Source of the DNA: Actimicrobium sp047621345
Lineage (GTDB): Bacteria > Pseudomonadota > Gammaproteobacteria > Burkholderiales > Burkholderiaceae_D
DNA length: 64,000 bases
Assembly (NCBI GenBank): GCA_047621345.1
Contig: JBLHLW010000006.1
Coordinates: forward strand, 1-64,000
Direction: 5' to 3'
Under the pieces are notes generated by a model. That model searched no databases. It was not told the origin of the DNA and saw only the letters and a list, made by a program, of their open reading frames with translations. Shown one piece after another: positions 45,638-54,470 of the stretch. Each line of letters opens with the position of its first letter. Position 1 is the stretch's first letter. The position numbers were made by a program, and so were the translations under genes.

Positions 45638-45693
45638 GTAAGGCGGGATAAGCCGAAGCCATTACCCGACCGGATCAAAGGGTAATACGCCGC
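45638..45693. repeat. REP-like palindromic element
   Basis: The segment starts GTAAGGCGGGATAAGCCG and ends GGTAATACGCCGC. ATTACCC (45661-45667) pairs with GGGTAAT (45680-45686), and outer GGCG/CGCC halves flank it. This layout resembles the widespread intergenic 'GGCGGGATAAGC...' repeats of proteobacteria. It lies between glnB and the methyltransferase gene. Only one copy is in the window. Confidence 0.5.
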
Positions 45694-45775
45694 AGGGAGG
45701 CTGGCATACAGGTAAAACGACGCGAGTTAGCTCGGCGATAATCCGTTCAATAACATCGCTCAAATACGGGCTGTT

Positions 45776-46114
45776 TCAGACCGCATCCGATCCGGTCTCA
45801 CCAGTACGAATACGAACGACTTGTTCGACGTTTTGAACAAATATCTTGCCGTCGCCGATCTTGCCGGTGCGCGCCGCTTTAATAATCGCATCGACAGCAG
45901 CCTCCATTGCCGCATCGTCGACGATTGCTTCGACCTTTACCTTAGGCAAGAAGTCAACGACATATTCTGCGCCACGGTACAACTCGGTATGTCCTTTTTG
46001 GCGGCCGAAACCTTTGACCTCGGTCACAGTCAGTCCGGTCACGCCAACTTCGGCGAGGGCCTCGCGAACTTCGTCTAGCTTGAATGGCTTGATGATGGCG
46101 GTTATTTGTTTCAT
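45776..46114 (-). CDS. glnB: nitrogen regulatory protein P-II
   Basis: Encodes 112 residues, the canonical PII length. It starts MKQITAIIKPFKLDEVREAL and has the T-loop KGHTELYRGAEYVVDFLPK with the uridylylation Tyr51, plus GKIGDGKIFV. PII senses 2-oxoglutarate and ATP/ADP and controls glutamine synthetase adenylylation and NtrB. It follows nadE by 56 bases on the same strand, the arrangement common in Burkholderiales, which favours glnB over glnK; no amtB is adjacent. Confidence 0.94.
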   Translation of the reverse strand: MKQITAIIKPFKLDEVREALAEVGVTGLTVTEVKGFGRQKGHTELYRGAEYVVDFLPKVKVEAIVDDAAMEAAVDAIIKAARTGKIGDGKIFVQNVEQVVRIRTGETGSDAV

Positions 46115-46170
46115 GGTGAATCCTTTGATGGGCTGCGCTGTAATGAGGACATTGATGCGTTGATTTTAAA

Positions 46171-47784
46171 CTAGCCGCGAAATTTCGACGTGATTGGATA
46201 CCGCCAATCACGCCCAAATGCACGGTGCGTGACGCGAATACCGACCGGCGATTGCCGACGTTTGTATTCATTGATCTTAATCAAATGGGTAATTCGCGCG
46301 ACATCTTCGGTCCGAAAACCAGCGGAAATGACCTCGTCGACACTGCGATTCTCTTCCATGAACAGCTGCATGATGCCGTCGAGTATCTCGTAAGGCGGCA
46401 ATGAGTCCTGATCAGTCTGGTCTGGCCGCAATTCGGCAGATGGCGCACGTGTCAAGATACGTTCGGGAATCACCGCTGAGAGCGTGTTGCGATACGCGCA
46501 CAACCGGTAGACCAGCGTCTTGGCAATATCCTTGAGTACAGCGAAACCGCCAGCCATATCGCCATAGAGTGTGCAATAGCCGACTGCCATCTCACTTTTA
46601 TTGCCCGTTGTCAGCACGATCGAACCATGCTTGTTCGACAAGGCCATCAACATGGTGCCGCGAATGCGCGCCTGAATATTTTCTTCCGTCGCATCAAGGG
46701 GCAAACCGGCGAACTCCGGCGCCAGTGTGCTGAGGAACGCATCGAAACAAGGGGCGATGGCGATTTCGTCGTAGCGCACGCCAGTCCGTTGTGCCATATC
46801 CCGCGAATCGATCCATGAAATCTCGGCGGTATACGGCGATGGCATCATCACGGTACGTACCTTGTCAGCGCCAAGCGCATCGACCGCGACGGCCAATGTC
46901 AGTGCCGAGTCGACACCGCCTGACAAGCCCAGTAACACTCCCGGAAATCCATTTTTACCGATGTAATCGCGCACCCCGAGTACCAGCGCCTGGTAGACCT
47001 GCGCCTCGACGGATAACGGGGCTGCGATATTGCCCGGCAGCGGCTTCGCGCCATCAAACTGGACTAACTGCAAATCTTCTTCGACATGCTTGAGTTGCGC
47101 TTGGAGTTGTCCTGCCTGATCCATCACGAACGAGTTGCCATCAAAGATCAATTCATCCTGGCCGCCCACGAGATTGACGTAGACCAAAGCCAAGCCCTGT
47201 GAACAGACATTGGCGCGCATGATGTCATACCGCAAGTGCAACTTGTGCATATGGTAGGGCGAACCGTTCGGTACCAGCAGCACTTGCGCACCGGCAGCGC
47301 GAGCACGTGCCGGCGCACGACCAAACCAGGTGTCTTCGCAAATATTGATGCCGAACGTCACGCCCTTGACCTTGAAGACGCAGGCCTGTTCGCCAGCAGA
47401 AAAATAGCGTTTTTCGTCAAAGACAGCATCGTTGGGTAACTCGGCCTTGCAATACGTGGCGACAACCTCCCCACCGGCAAGCACCACCACCGCATTGAAA
47501 CGCGCGCCGTCATTGATCACCGGCAATCCGACCAGAACATGGAGCCCGGCAAACACGGACAGATCAGCCGCCAGCGAGGCGACTTGCTCGGCAGATTGTG
47601 CGTAAAATGCACCGCGCAAGAGCAAGTCTTCAGGGGGGTAGCCGACCAATGACATTTCCGGCGTCACAACCACATCGGCACCTTGCGCTGCGGCTCGCTC
47701 AGCAAAGGCAAAAATCCTCGCACGGTTGCCGCTCAGGTCGCCGACGGTACTATTAATTTGCGCAATGGCAACTTTAACTGTCAT
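46171..47784 (-). CDS. nadE: glutamine-dependent NAD+ synthetase
   Basis: Encodes 537 residues. An N-terminal carbon-nitrogen hydrolase (glutaminase) domain has VTPEMSLVGYPPEDLL with Glu near 43, YCKAELPN with Lys, and GINICEDTWFG with the nucleophilic Cys near 150. The C-terminal synthetase domain has the P-loop LLGLSGGVDSALTLAV near 285. It amidates nicotinic acid adenine dinucleotide to NAD+. GAAGAA precedes the ATG. It is upstream of glnB in the same orientation. Confidence 0.96.
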   Translation of the reverse strand: MTVKVAIAQINSTVGDLSGNRARIFAFAERAAAQGADVVVTPEMSLVGYPPEDLLLRGAFYAQSAEQVASLAADLSVFAGLHVLVGLPVINDGARFNAVVVLAGGEVVATYCKAELPNDAVFDEKRYFSAGEQACVFKVKGVTFGINICEDTWFGRAPARARAAGAQVLLVPNGSPYHMHKLHLRYDIMRANVCSQGLALVYVNLVGGQDELIFDGNSFVMDQAGQLQAQLKHVEEDLQLVQFDGAKPLPGNIAAPLSVEAQVYQALVLGVRDYIGKNGFPGVLLGLSGGVDSALTLAVAVDALGADKVRTVMMPSPYTAEISWIDSRDMAQRTGVRYDEIAIAPCFDAFLSTLAPEFAGLPLDATEENIQARIRGTMLMALSNKHGSIVLTTGNKSEMAVGYCTLYGDMAGGFAVLKDIAKTLVYRLCAYRNTLSAVIPERILTRAPSAELRPDQTDQDSLPPYEILDGIMQLFMEENRSVDEVISAGFRTEDVARITHLIKINEYKRRQSPVGIRVTHRAFGRDWRYPITSKFRG

Positions 47785-47912
47785 GGATACAATTCTTCAG
47801 GCAAAAAAGTTTTGGCGGGTTGGTAGCAGGATCAACTGTGAGACGCACTCATGATTGTTTCCTGCATTCGCTCGCGACGTTAAAACGACATAAAGTCATA
47901 GAGGGAATCACC

Positions 47913-49076
47913 TTGAATTATCGCACGCAAATCGTCTCGTCCCTGAGCGCCGTCGGCCAGCAAGCATGGGATGGCCTGCTGGCTTTGCAGGGCGATGCCA
48001 ACCCGTTCTTGTCGTTCGCTTTTTTGGATGCCTTGCATGAGACCGGTTGTGCGTCAATTGCCACCGGATGGCAGCCACAATTCCTGATTTTATGGGAAGA
48101 CATCGACACCACACCGCAACTGGTCGCTGCCATTCCGCTCTATGCAAAGATGCATTCCTACGGCGAATATGTGTTCGACTGGGCCTGGGCAGATGCCTAT
48201 CAGCGCAATGGCCTCGACTATTATCCGAAGCTGCTGTCGTCCATACCTTTTACGCCCGTGACCGGCGCCCGACTGCTGGCGCGCGATGACGATGCGCGGA
48301 CTTCGCTGATCGAGGCGCTGTGTGCAATACAGGCCAACAGCAAGGTCTCTTCCACACACGTTCTTTACCCTCCCGAAGCGCAGGCAAATCAGCTCAAGGA
48401 CGCCGGCTTCATGTTACGTGCGGGAGTACAGTTTCATTGGCTCAATCCTGGTTATGCCAGTTTCGATGCGTTCCTCGAATCGCTCGAACGCAAGAAACGC
48501 AAGAATATCCGTGCCGAGCGCCGCAAAGTCGCCGAGCAAGGCATTATTTTTCGTCAGGTCGCCGGTACCGATGCCAGCCCGGCAGACTGGGAATTCTTCA
48601 ATCGCTGTTATGCCCAGACTTATACCGAGCATCATTCGACGCCGTATCTGAGTCTTGATTTTTTCCTACGTATCGGCGCCACGATGGGACATAACATCTT
48701 GTTAATCATCGCAGAACGAGACGGTGTGCCAATCGCAGCATCGCTGGTGATTCATGATGGTCACACGCTATATGGACGATATTGGGGTGCCATTGCGGAC
48801 GTGCCCTGCCTGCATTTCGAGACCGCGTATTACCAGCCGCTTGAATACTGCATTGCCAACGGCCTCGCCTGTTTTGAAGGAGGTGCTCAGGGCGAGCACA
48901 AGATGGCCCGTGGCTTTCTGCCCCAGAAAACCTGGTCCGCGCACTGGTTGGCGCATCCCTCTTTTTCGGATGCGATTGAACGCTTTCTGGAGCGGGAAAC
49001 CGGCGGTATTGAGTCCTACATGGATGAACTGCACGAGCGTAATCCATTTCGCGCTGCGAACGGTGCTGTGACCTAA
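47913..49076 (+). CDS. COG3146/DUF482 GNAT-fold acyltransferase
   Basis: Encodes 387 residues from a TTG at 47913 with GAGGGA 6 bases upstream. The start is uncertain, since other non-ATG codons (TTG 47820, GTG 47838) are in frame. The FemAB-like double GNAT architecture of the COG3146 family is visible: NPFLSFAFLDALHETGC, RKKRKNIRAERRKV near 220, and YGRYWGAIADVPCLHFETAYYQ. The C-terminus has FEGGAQGEHKMARGF. It is probably an aminoacyl- or peptide-transfer enzyme; the substrate is unknown. It is divergent from nadE with a 128-base gap. Confidence 0.8.
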   Translation: MNYRTQIVSSLSAVGQQAWDGLLALQGDANPFLSFAFLDALHETGCASIATGWQPQFLILWEDIDTTPQLVAAIPLYAKMHSYGEYVFDWAWADAYQRNGLDYYPKLLSSIPFTPVTGARLLARDDDARTSLIEALCAIQANSKVSSTHVLYPPEAQANQLKDAGFMLRAGVQFHWLNPGYASFDAFLESLERKKRKNIRAERRKVAEQGIIFRQVAGTDASPADWEFFNRCYAQTYTEHHSTPYLSLDFFLRIGATMGHNILLIIAERDGVPIAASLVIHDGHTLYGRYWGAIADVPCLHFETAYYQPLEYCIANGLACFEGGAQGEHKMARGFLPQKTWSAHWLAHPSFSDAIERFLERETGGIESYMDELHERNPFRAANGAVT

Positions 49077-49163
49077 TCAGTGTGGCTGACGACAGGTCAA
49101 CCAACGCGCCGATATCTAGACGACCGAAGATGTCGTGGTTGCTAACGTTGTAATCCTACGCCG

Positions 49164-50711
49164 TCAATGGGGAGCCAATGCCGCCAGGAGCTGCCCTTTC
49201 AACATCTTGATCAGGGCCGTTTCGTCTTTTGGGACGCCCTCCGGCGCGTCGTGAACACGGTCGGCATACACCAGACCAAATGGCTTTCCCATAACCAACA
49301 ACGGCAAGACGATAAAACTGCGTGCATCCGGCAACGCGCGGCGGTGCCAGGCTGGAATCAGCGCGACAATGTTGGCCGCATGGGCGTCGGAAATCAGCAA
49401 GTCGACATCTTTAGCCAACGCAAGACCGAACAAATCACGGCCGCTATCGGCTGAAAAGGTGAATTCAGCCTGAGCTATTGCCGGTAAATTACCTAGCGAC
49501 AAGCGGGAGCGGAATTGACTGCTACGGGGATCGAATACGCACAGGGTAGAAAAGCGAAAGCCAAGGCTATGATGCAGCGTCTCCAGAACTAACAACATCA
49601 GATCATTGATCTTGCAGCGACCTGAAGAGATCATCTCCGTCACGTCCTTGACACCAGCAAGTAGCAACAACTTTGCATTCATCGGTTTGCCACTGGGATA
49701 AAAGATCTCGACGTACCTGTCCAGTTCCGGCTCGCCGTGCATCATGATGTCCGATGGCAATATCGAGACCTCAGCAGCAGGCTCAGCAGTCGCCTCGGGG
49801 AAAGGTTCCGTTCCATTTGACGCAATCAGCGCCTGGCTTTGCTCGATGACGGTTTTATACAGCGCCACCATGGCATCCTGGTCGAGGCTCAGCGCTGAAC
49901 CAAATTGTTCCAGCAATAGGTGACTGGCGGTATCGCCGACCGGATCGCGCTTCTGGACAATGAGCGCTGCTGCTGCCGCACTAAATACCGCTACCTGTTG
50001 CAGCCACTCCTGCCGACTCTTGGCGAGCCTAATCGTGCCAACCGGCAACGGAGCCAATGCCTTGACGATGCTGTCCGGAATCTGCCACTCGTGGAGCACT
50101 CCCTCGGCGAGTGCATCGAAACTACAACCGATGCAGGTCATTGAAGCTTGTGCCGCCGACACCTTCTCTGCACTCATCAGTGCGGCGATTTCCTTATACA
50201 ACGCGTGGTCATGCGAGGCAACTAGCAAGCGCCCCATGTTCTTGAACAAGGCCGCCACCGCAGCTTCTTCGGAATCCTTGAAATGACTGCGCCGCGCCAA
50301 CTCACGGCCGACAATACTGGCGCACAGCGCTTGCGATAACTCCGCCCGGACGTCTTGTGCATGCTTGCCCGACATGCCATCGACGAGCAGCATCGCCAGC
50401 GCACTGGTCTTGACGGCATCGAAACCCAGCAAAAAAATGGCTTTCGAAATCGTGGTCACCTGTCCACCAGAGGCAACTCGATACGTCACTGTATTGGCAA
50501 GGCGTAGCATTTTCTGAGTCAGACCGGCATTGGACAAAACGAAATGCGCCAAGTTGCGAACGGCCTCATCGCCAGACGATGCCAGTTGAACCACTTGGTA
50601 AATGGAACTTCCTAAAGCCGGCAATCCGGCATCAGCACCTATTTTTTGCAAAAGTCCGTCACGAACCGATGTTTTGTCGACTTTTGGGGGAACAAGGAAA
50701 ACAGCTGTCAT
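49164..50711 (-). CDS. HDOD-GAF signalling protein
   Basis: Encodes 515 residues from the ATG at 50711. An N-terminal HDOD domain (about 25-220) has LPALGSSIYQVVQL, SNAGLTQKMLRLANTV and ISKAIFLLGFDAVKTSAL. A variable linker follows, and a C-terminal GAF domain (about 365-510) has FSTLCVFDPRSSQFRSRLSLG and FIVLPLLVMGKPFGLVYAD. HDOD proteins lack phosphodiesterase activity and act as signalling scaffolds in c-di-GMP and stress responses. The ATG upstream at 50822 gives an implausible His-rich extension. Confidence 0.87.
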   Translation of the reverse strand: MTAVFLVPPKVDKTSVRDGLLQKIGADAGLPALGSSIYQVVQLASSGDEAVRNLAHFVLSNAGLTQKMLRLANTVTYRVASGGQVTTISKAIFLLGFDAVKTSALAMLLVDGMSGKHAQDVRAELSQALCASIVGRELARRSHFKDSEEAAVAALFKNMGRLLVASHDHALYKEIAALMSAEKVSAAQASMTCIGCSFDALAEGVLHEWQIPDSIVKALAPLPVGTIRLAKSRQEWLQQVAVFSAAAAALIVQKRDPVGDTASHLLLEQFGSALSLDQDAMVALYKTVIEQSQALIASNGTEPFPEATAEPAAEVSILPSDIMMHGEPELDRYVEIFYPSGKPMNAKLLLLAGVKDVTEMISSGRCKINDLMLLVLETLHHSLGFRFSTLCVFDPRSSQFRSRLSLGNLPAIAQAEFTFSADSGRDLFGLALAKDVDLLISDAHAANIVALIPAWHRRALPDARSFIVLPLLVMGKPFGLVYADRVHDAPEGVPKDETALIKMLKGQLLAALAPH

Positions 50712-50946
50712 GAATGCGATCACCGGTAGCAGGTTGAACTGATGTGGTAGCCGCTCGAGGCGGTGCGTGTCGTGATTGTGATGATGCCGTACCCGACCAT
50801 CAGTACCGATAATGCACGTCAATTCGACGCCAGTGTCGAATTACCTAAGAATAACAAACCACGCAGAGCGATTGAGCAATCATCCTCTCCCGAAGCATCT
50901 GCCCACAAGCCGTACAATCGGACCTTCGTTTTCATTCGCCCTTCCC

Positions 50947-51843
50947 ATGCAACCCACCGATATCCTCCTTGCCCTCGCTGTTGTCATCATCTGGGGATCG
51001 AACTTCGTCATCATCAAGCTGGGACTGCAAGGCTTGCCACCGATTCTGTTTACCACTCTGCGTTTCCTGTTTGCCGCCTTGCCGCTGGTGTTTTTTATCA
51101 AGCGACCCAAGCTGCCATTCCGTTTGCTGGCTGGCTACAGTCTGTTCCAGTTCGCACTCCAGTTCACCTTGCTTTATTCAGGCATTGAGCTGGGATTTCC
51201 GCCAGGACTGGCGTCGCTAGTGATCCAGCTACAAGTCTTTTTTACGATCGGCCTGGCCGTTCTGTTGCTAGGTGAACGTCCTCACCTGCCGCAAGTGGTG
51301 GGCGCCTTGATCGCACTTGCCGGCATGGTGCTGGTGGCCTCGCAACTTGATGCCAAGCCAACCGTCATCGGCTTCGTGATGGTCATCGCCGCCGGGTTTT
51401 GCTGGGCAATCGCGAATATATTTTCCAAACAAATGGGCAAGGTCAATGCAATCGAACTGGTCGTATGGGCCTCGTTGCTAGCGGTTCCACCCTTGATCGT
51501 GGCGTCATTGCTGGTCGAGGGCATCGATGCGTGGACCAAGGCAGCCACGCAATTGAACTGGACATCGGCGGGAGCAATTCTGTTTCAGTCCTATCCAAAC
51601 ACGCTGGTCGGCTTCGGTATCTGGTCGATTCTGATGCGCAAGTATCCGACTTCGACAATCGCTCCCTTTGCACTGCTCGTACCGGTTACCGGCATGCTCA
51701 GTGCGACGCTGTTTCTCGGAGAACCCATGCAGTGGTGGAAGATCGTTGCTGGCGTGCTCGTACTGGGCGGATTGGGCATTAACCTTTTTGGTGGACGCGT
51801 TGGGCAATGGCTAAACACGCAGCGGATAAGCAAGCATGGCTGA
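50947..51843 (+). CDS. eamA: EamA-like DMT exporter (O-acetylserine/cysteine exporter homologue)
   Basis: Encodes 298 residues with ten predicted transmembrane helices in two EamA repeats. The start MQPTDILLALAVVIIWGSN, the segment LPPILFTTLRFLFAALPLVFF and PPGLASLVIQLQVFFT track E. coli EamA closely. It would export small metabolites such as cysteine or O-acetylserine. A -10-like TACAAT lies at 50913-50918. Its 3' end overlaps the start of the exonuclease gene by 8 bases, so the two are probably translationally coupled. Confidence 0.87.
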   Translation: MQPTDILLALAVVIIWGSNFVIIKLGLQGLPPILFTTLRFLFAALPLVFFIKRPKLPFRLLAGYSLFQFALQFTLLYSGIELGFPPGLASLVIQLQVFFTIGLAVLLLGERPHLPQVVGALIALAGMVLVASQLDAKPTVIGFVMVIAAGFCWAIANIFSKQMGKVNAIELVVWASLLAVPPLIVASLLVEGIDAWTKAATQLNWTSAGAILFQSYPNTLVGFGIWSILMRKYPTSTIAPFALLVPVTGMLSATLFLGEPMQWWKIVAGVLVLGGLGINLFGGRVGQWLNTQRISKHG

Positions 51844-52858
51844 CCTGATTGTTGCCCGCCCGGAGGGCCTGTATTGCGTACCGGGACAGTTCTACATCGA
51901 CCCGTGGCGCAAGGTCGATCGCGCCGTGATCACGCATGGTCACGCCGACCATGCGCGCACCGGCCACGCCCACTATCTGGCCACCACCAGCGGTGCAGGC
52001 ATCCTGCATAGTCGCCTGGGAAAGATCAATTTGCAGACACTGGCCTATGGCGAGACGTTGCTGCACAACGGCGTGACGATTTCGCTGCATCCGGCTGGGC
52101 ATGTGCTCGGTTCGGCACAGGTACGCATCGACTACAAAGGAGAAGTCTGGGTTGCCTCGGGCGACTACAAGGTCGAGGCAGATGCCACCTGCGCCGCCTT
52201 CGAACCGATCCGTTGCGACACCTTCATTACCGAATCCACGTTCGGCCTGCCGATTTATCGCTGGCAACCGCAACAGGACGTCTTCGACGACATCAACGAC
52301 TGGTGGCGCGCCAATGCCGCCGATGGTCGTGCCAGTGTGCTGTTCTGCTACTCGTTCGGCAAAGCGCAGCGCGTACTGAGTGGCGTCGACCACACCATCG
52401 GCCCCATCATTTGCCACAGCGCCGCAGAGCCATTGAATCGCGTCTACCGTGCCGCCGGCGTCGCCCTGCCCGACACACAACTTCTCACCGACATCACTGA
52501 CAAGGCCGACCTGAAACGTGCATTGGTACTGGCGCCACCGGCAACGGCCGGTTCGCCATGGCTCAAACGCTTTGGCGATTACAGCGATGCCTTTGCCAGC
52601 GGCTGGATGCTGTTGCGTGGCGCGCGGCGACGGCGCGCCGTCGATCGCGGGTTCGTGCTGTCAGATCACGCCGACTGGCCCGGTCTGATGCAAGCAATCA
52701 AGGCGACCGGCGCGCAGCGCGTCATCGTCACCCATGGACAGGTTGGCGTAATGGTGCGCTGGCTTCAGCAAAACGGCTTGGAGGCGGGTGCTTTCCAGAC
52801 CGAATATGGCGTCGAAGAAGACGATGCCCAGCCAGCGCCGGTGGTGGTCGATGCGTGA
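51836..52858 (+). CDS. ligase-associated metallo-beta-lactamase-fold DNA exonuclease
   Basis: Encodes 340 residues. The metal-binding HxHxDH motif is THGHADHAR near 36, with His in PAGHVLGSAQ near 88, Asp in ASGDYKVEAD near 105 and FVLSDHADW near 280. This matches the 'ligase-associated DNA exonuclease' family of the beta-CASP/SNM1-like group, which processes DNA ends before ligation. It overlaps eamA by 8 bases and the ligase gene by 8 bases, supporting joint expression of exonuclease and ligase. Confidence 0.9.
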   Translation: MADLIVARPEGLYCVPGQFYIDPWRKVDRAVITHGHADHARTGHAHYLATTSGAGILHSRLGKINLQTLAYGETLLHNGVTISLHPAGHVLGSAQVRIDYKGEVWVASGDYKVEADATCAAFEPIRCDTFITESTFGLPIYRWQPQQDVFDDINDWWRANAADGRASVLFCYSFGKAQRVLSGVDHTIGPIICHSAAEPLNRVYRAAGVALPDTQLLTDITDKADLKRALVLAPPATAGSPWLKRFGDYSDAFASGWMLLRGARRRRAVDRGFVLSDHADWPGLMQAIKATGAQRVIVTHGQVGVMVRWLQQNGLEAGAFQTEYGVEEDDAQPAPVVVDA

Positions 52859-54470
52859 ATTTGCCAGGCTCTACGACGCGCTCGATGCGACCACCTCGAC
52901 CACCCGCAAGCTGGCGCAACTGGTGGTCTACTTTCGCACCGCGGCACCGGAAAACGCCGCTTGGGCAGTCTATTTTTTCGCTGGGGGCAAGCCGCGTCAG
53001 GCGGTGCCGACCAAGCTGCTGCGGCAGTTTGCGACCGAAGCGGCCGGCCTTGATGACTGGCTGTTCGACGAGTGTTACCACGCCGTCGGCGATCTGGCCG
53101 AAACCATCGCCCACATCTTGCCAGTGGCGCAACGGCGCAGCGAACTGGGACTCGCACGCTGGATGGACGAACGCATCACGCCGTTGCGCGGCGCGCCACC
53201 GGAGACGATCCGTACGGCGATACTGGGTTACTGGGATGAACTGGAACCGCGCGAACGTTTTTTGCTGATCAAGCTGATTGGCGGCGGCTTCCGGGTTGGT
53301 GTATCGAAGTTGCTAGTCACGCGCGCGCTGGCCGAAGTCGCTGCGCTCGACAGCAAACTGATCGCGCAACGCCTGATGGGCTGGACCGATGTCCGCCAGC
53401 GGCCAAGCGCGGCGCGTTTTACGGCGCTGATCGCACCAACCTCGGATCAAGAGCAGGCACTGCGCGGTGGCCAGCCGTTTCCGTTTTTTCTGGCGCATCC
53501 GCTGCAGGCCGATCCCGCATCGCTAGGTCCGATCGCCCGCTGGCAAGCCGAGTGGAAATACGATGGCATCCGCGCCCAACTCGTCCGTCGCGATGGCCAG
53601 ACCTGGGTCTGGTCGCGCGGCGAAGAATTGATCAGCGAGAGCCTTCCTGAAATCGCGGCAATCGCGTTGCCCGACGGCACCGTCATTGACGGCGAAATTC
53701 TGATCTGGGGCACGGAGACCCATGCGCCTTTTTCCGAGTTACAAAAACGTCTCGGCCGTAAAACCCTGAGCGCAAAATTGCTCGCTGAATTGCCAGCCGT
53801 ACTCATCGCTTATGACGTGCTCGAATATGGCGGCATCGATCTGCGCGAGCAGCCACAATCGGCGCGGCGCGCAGTACTCGACAAGGTGGTCGCCCGTGTC
53901 GATTCCACCCAGTTGAAACTTTCGCCGTTAATTGTCGCTGCTGACTGGGAAGCACTGGCCACCCTGCGCGCACAGTCCCGCGCCCGCGCCGTCGAGGGCA
54001 TGATGCTCAAGGCAATCGATGCCCAATACGGTGTCGGCCGGACCAAAGATGTTGGCGTCTGGTGGAAATGGAAAGTCGATCCGTACAGCATCGATGCCGT
54101 GCTGATTTACGCCCAAAGCGGGCACGGACGGCGCGCCTCGCTCTACACCGACTACACCTTTGCCGTCTGGGATGTGGCCGACGATGGCAGCCGCACCTTG
54201 GTGCCATTTGCCAAAGCCTATTCCGGCCTGACCGATGCCGAGATCGCAATCGTCGATGCACGCATCCGCAAGACCACGATTGAAAAATTCGGGCCGGTGC
54301 GCAGCGTCACGCCAACGCTGGTGTTTGAAATCGGCTTCGAAGGCATTGGCCGGTCACCGCGCCACAAGTCGGGTATCGCGGTGCGTTTTCCGCGCATGTT
54401 ACGCCTGCGCGATGACAAGCCGATCGATGAAGCAGATACGCTGCAGACGCTGATCGGCTTGCTCGCCTAA
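52851..54470 (+). CDS. ATP-dependent DNA ligase (LigB/LigC-like, repair-associated)
   Basis: Encodes 539 residues. An N-terminal DNA-binding domain (about 1-200) is followed by the adenylation domain with the nucleotidyl-accepting Lys in EWKYDGIRAQLV near 236. VIDGEILIW and AVEGMMLKAID are further ligase motifs, and a C-terminal OB domain ends the protein. It would seal nicks using ATP and is distinct from the NAD-dependent replicative LigA. It overlaps the exonuclease gene by 8 bases (ATGCGTGA). Its stop overlaps the fbpC stop in CTAA. The helicase and phosphoesterase genes that often complete this cluster are absent here. Confidence 0.94.
   Translation: MREFARLYDALDATTSTTRKLAQLVVYFRTAAPENAAWAVYFFAGGKPRQAVPTKLLRQFATEAAGLDDWLFDECYHAVGDLAETIAHILPVAQRRSELGLARWMDERITPLRGAPPETIRTAILGYWDELEPRERFLLIKLIGGGFRVGVSKLLVTRALAEVAALDSKLIAQRLMGWTDVRQRPSAARFTALIAPTSDQEQALRGGQPFPFFLAHPLQADPASLGPIARWQAEWKYDGIRAQLVRRDGQTWVWSRGEELISESLPEIAAIALPDGTVIDGEILIWGTETHAPFSELQKRLGRKTLSAKLLAELPAVLIAYDVLEYGGIDLREQPQSARRAVLDKVVARVDSTQLKLSPLIVAADWEALATLRAQSRARAVEGMMLKAIDAQYGVGRTKDVGVWWKWKVDPYSIDAVLIYAQSGHGRRASLYTDYTFAVWDVADDGSRTLVPFAKAYSGLTDAEIAIVDARIRKTTIEKFGPVRSVTPTLVFEIGFEGIGRSPRHKSGIAVRFPRMLRLRDDKPIDEADTLQTLIGLLA

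Noticed and set aside
45600..45730. Possible cobalamin or other riboswitch between glnB and the methyltransferase gene
   Set aside because: No B12-box or other riboswitch consensus core could be matched on either strand; the palindromes fit a REP-like repeat better.
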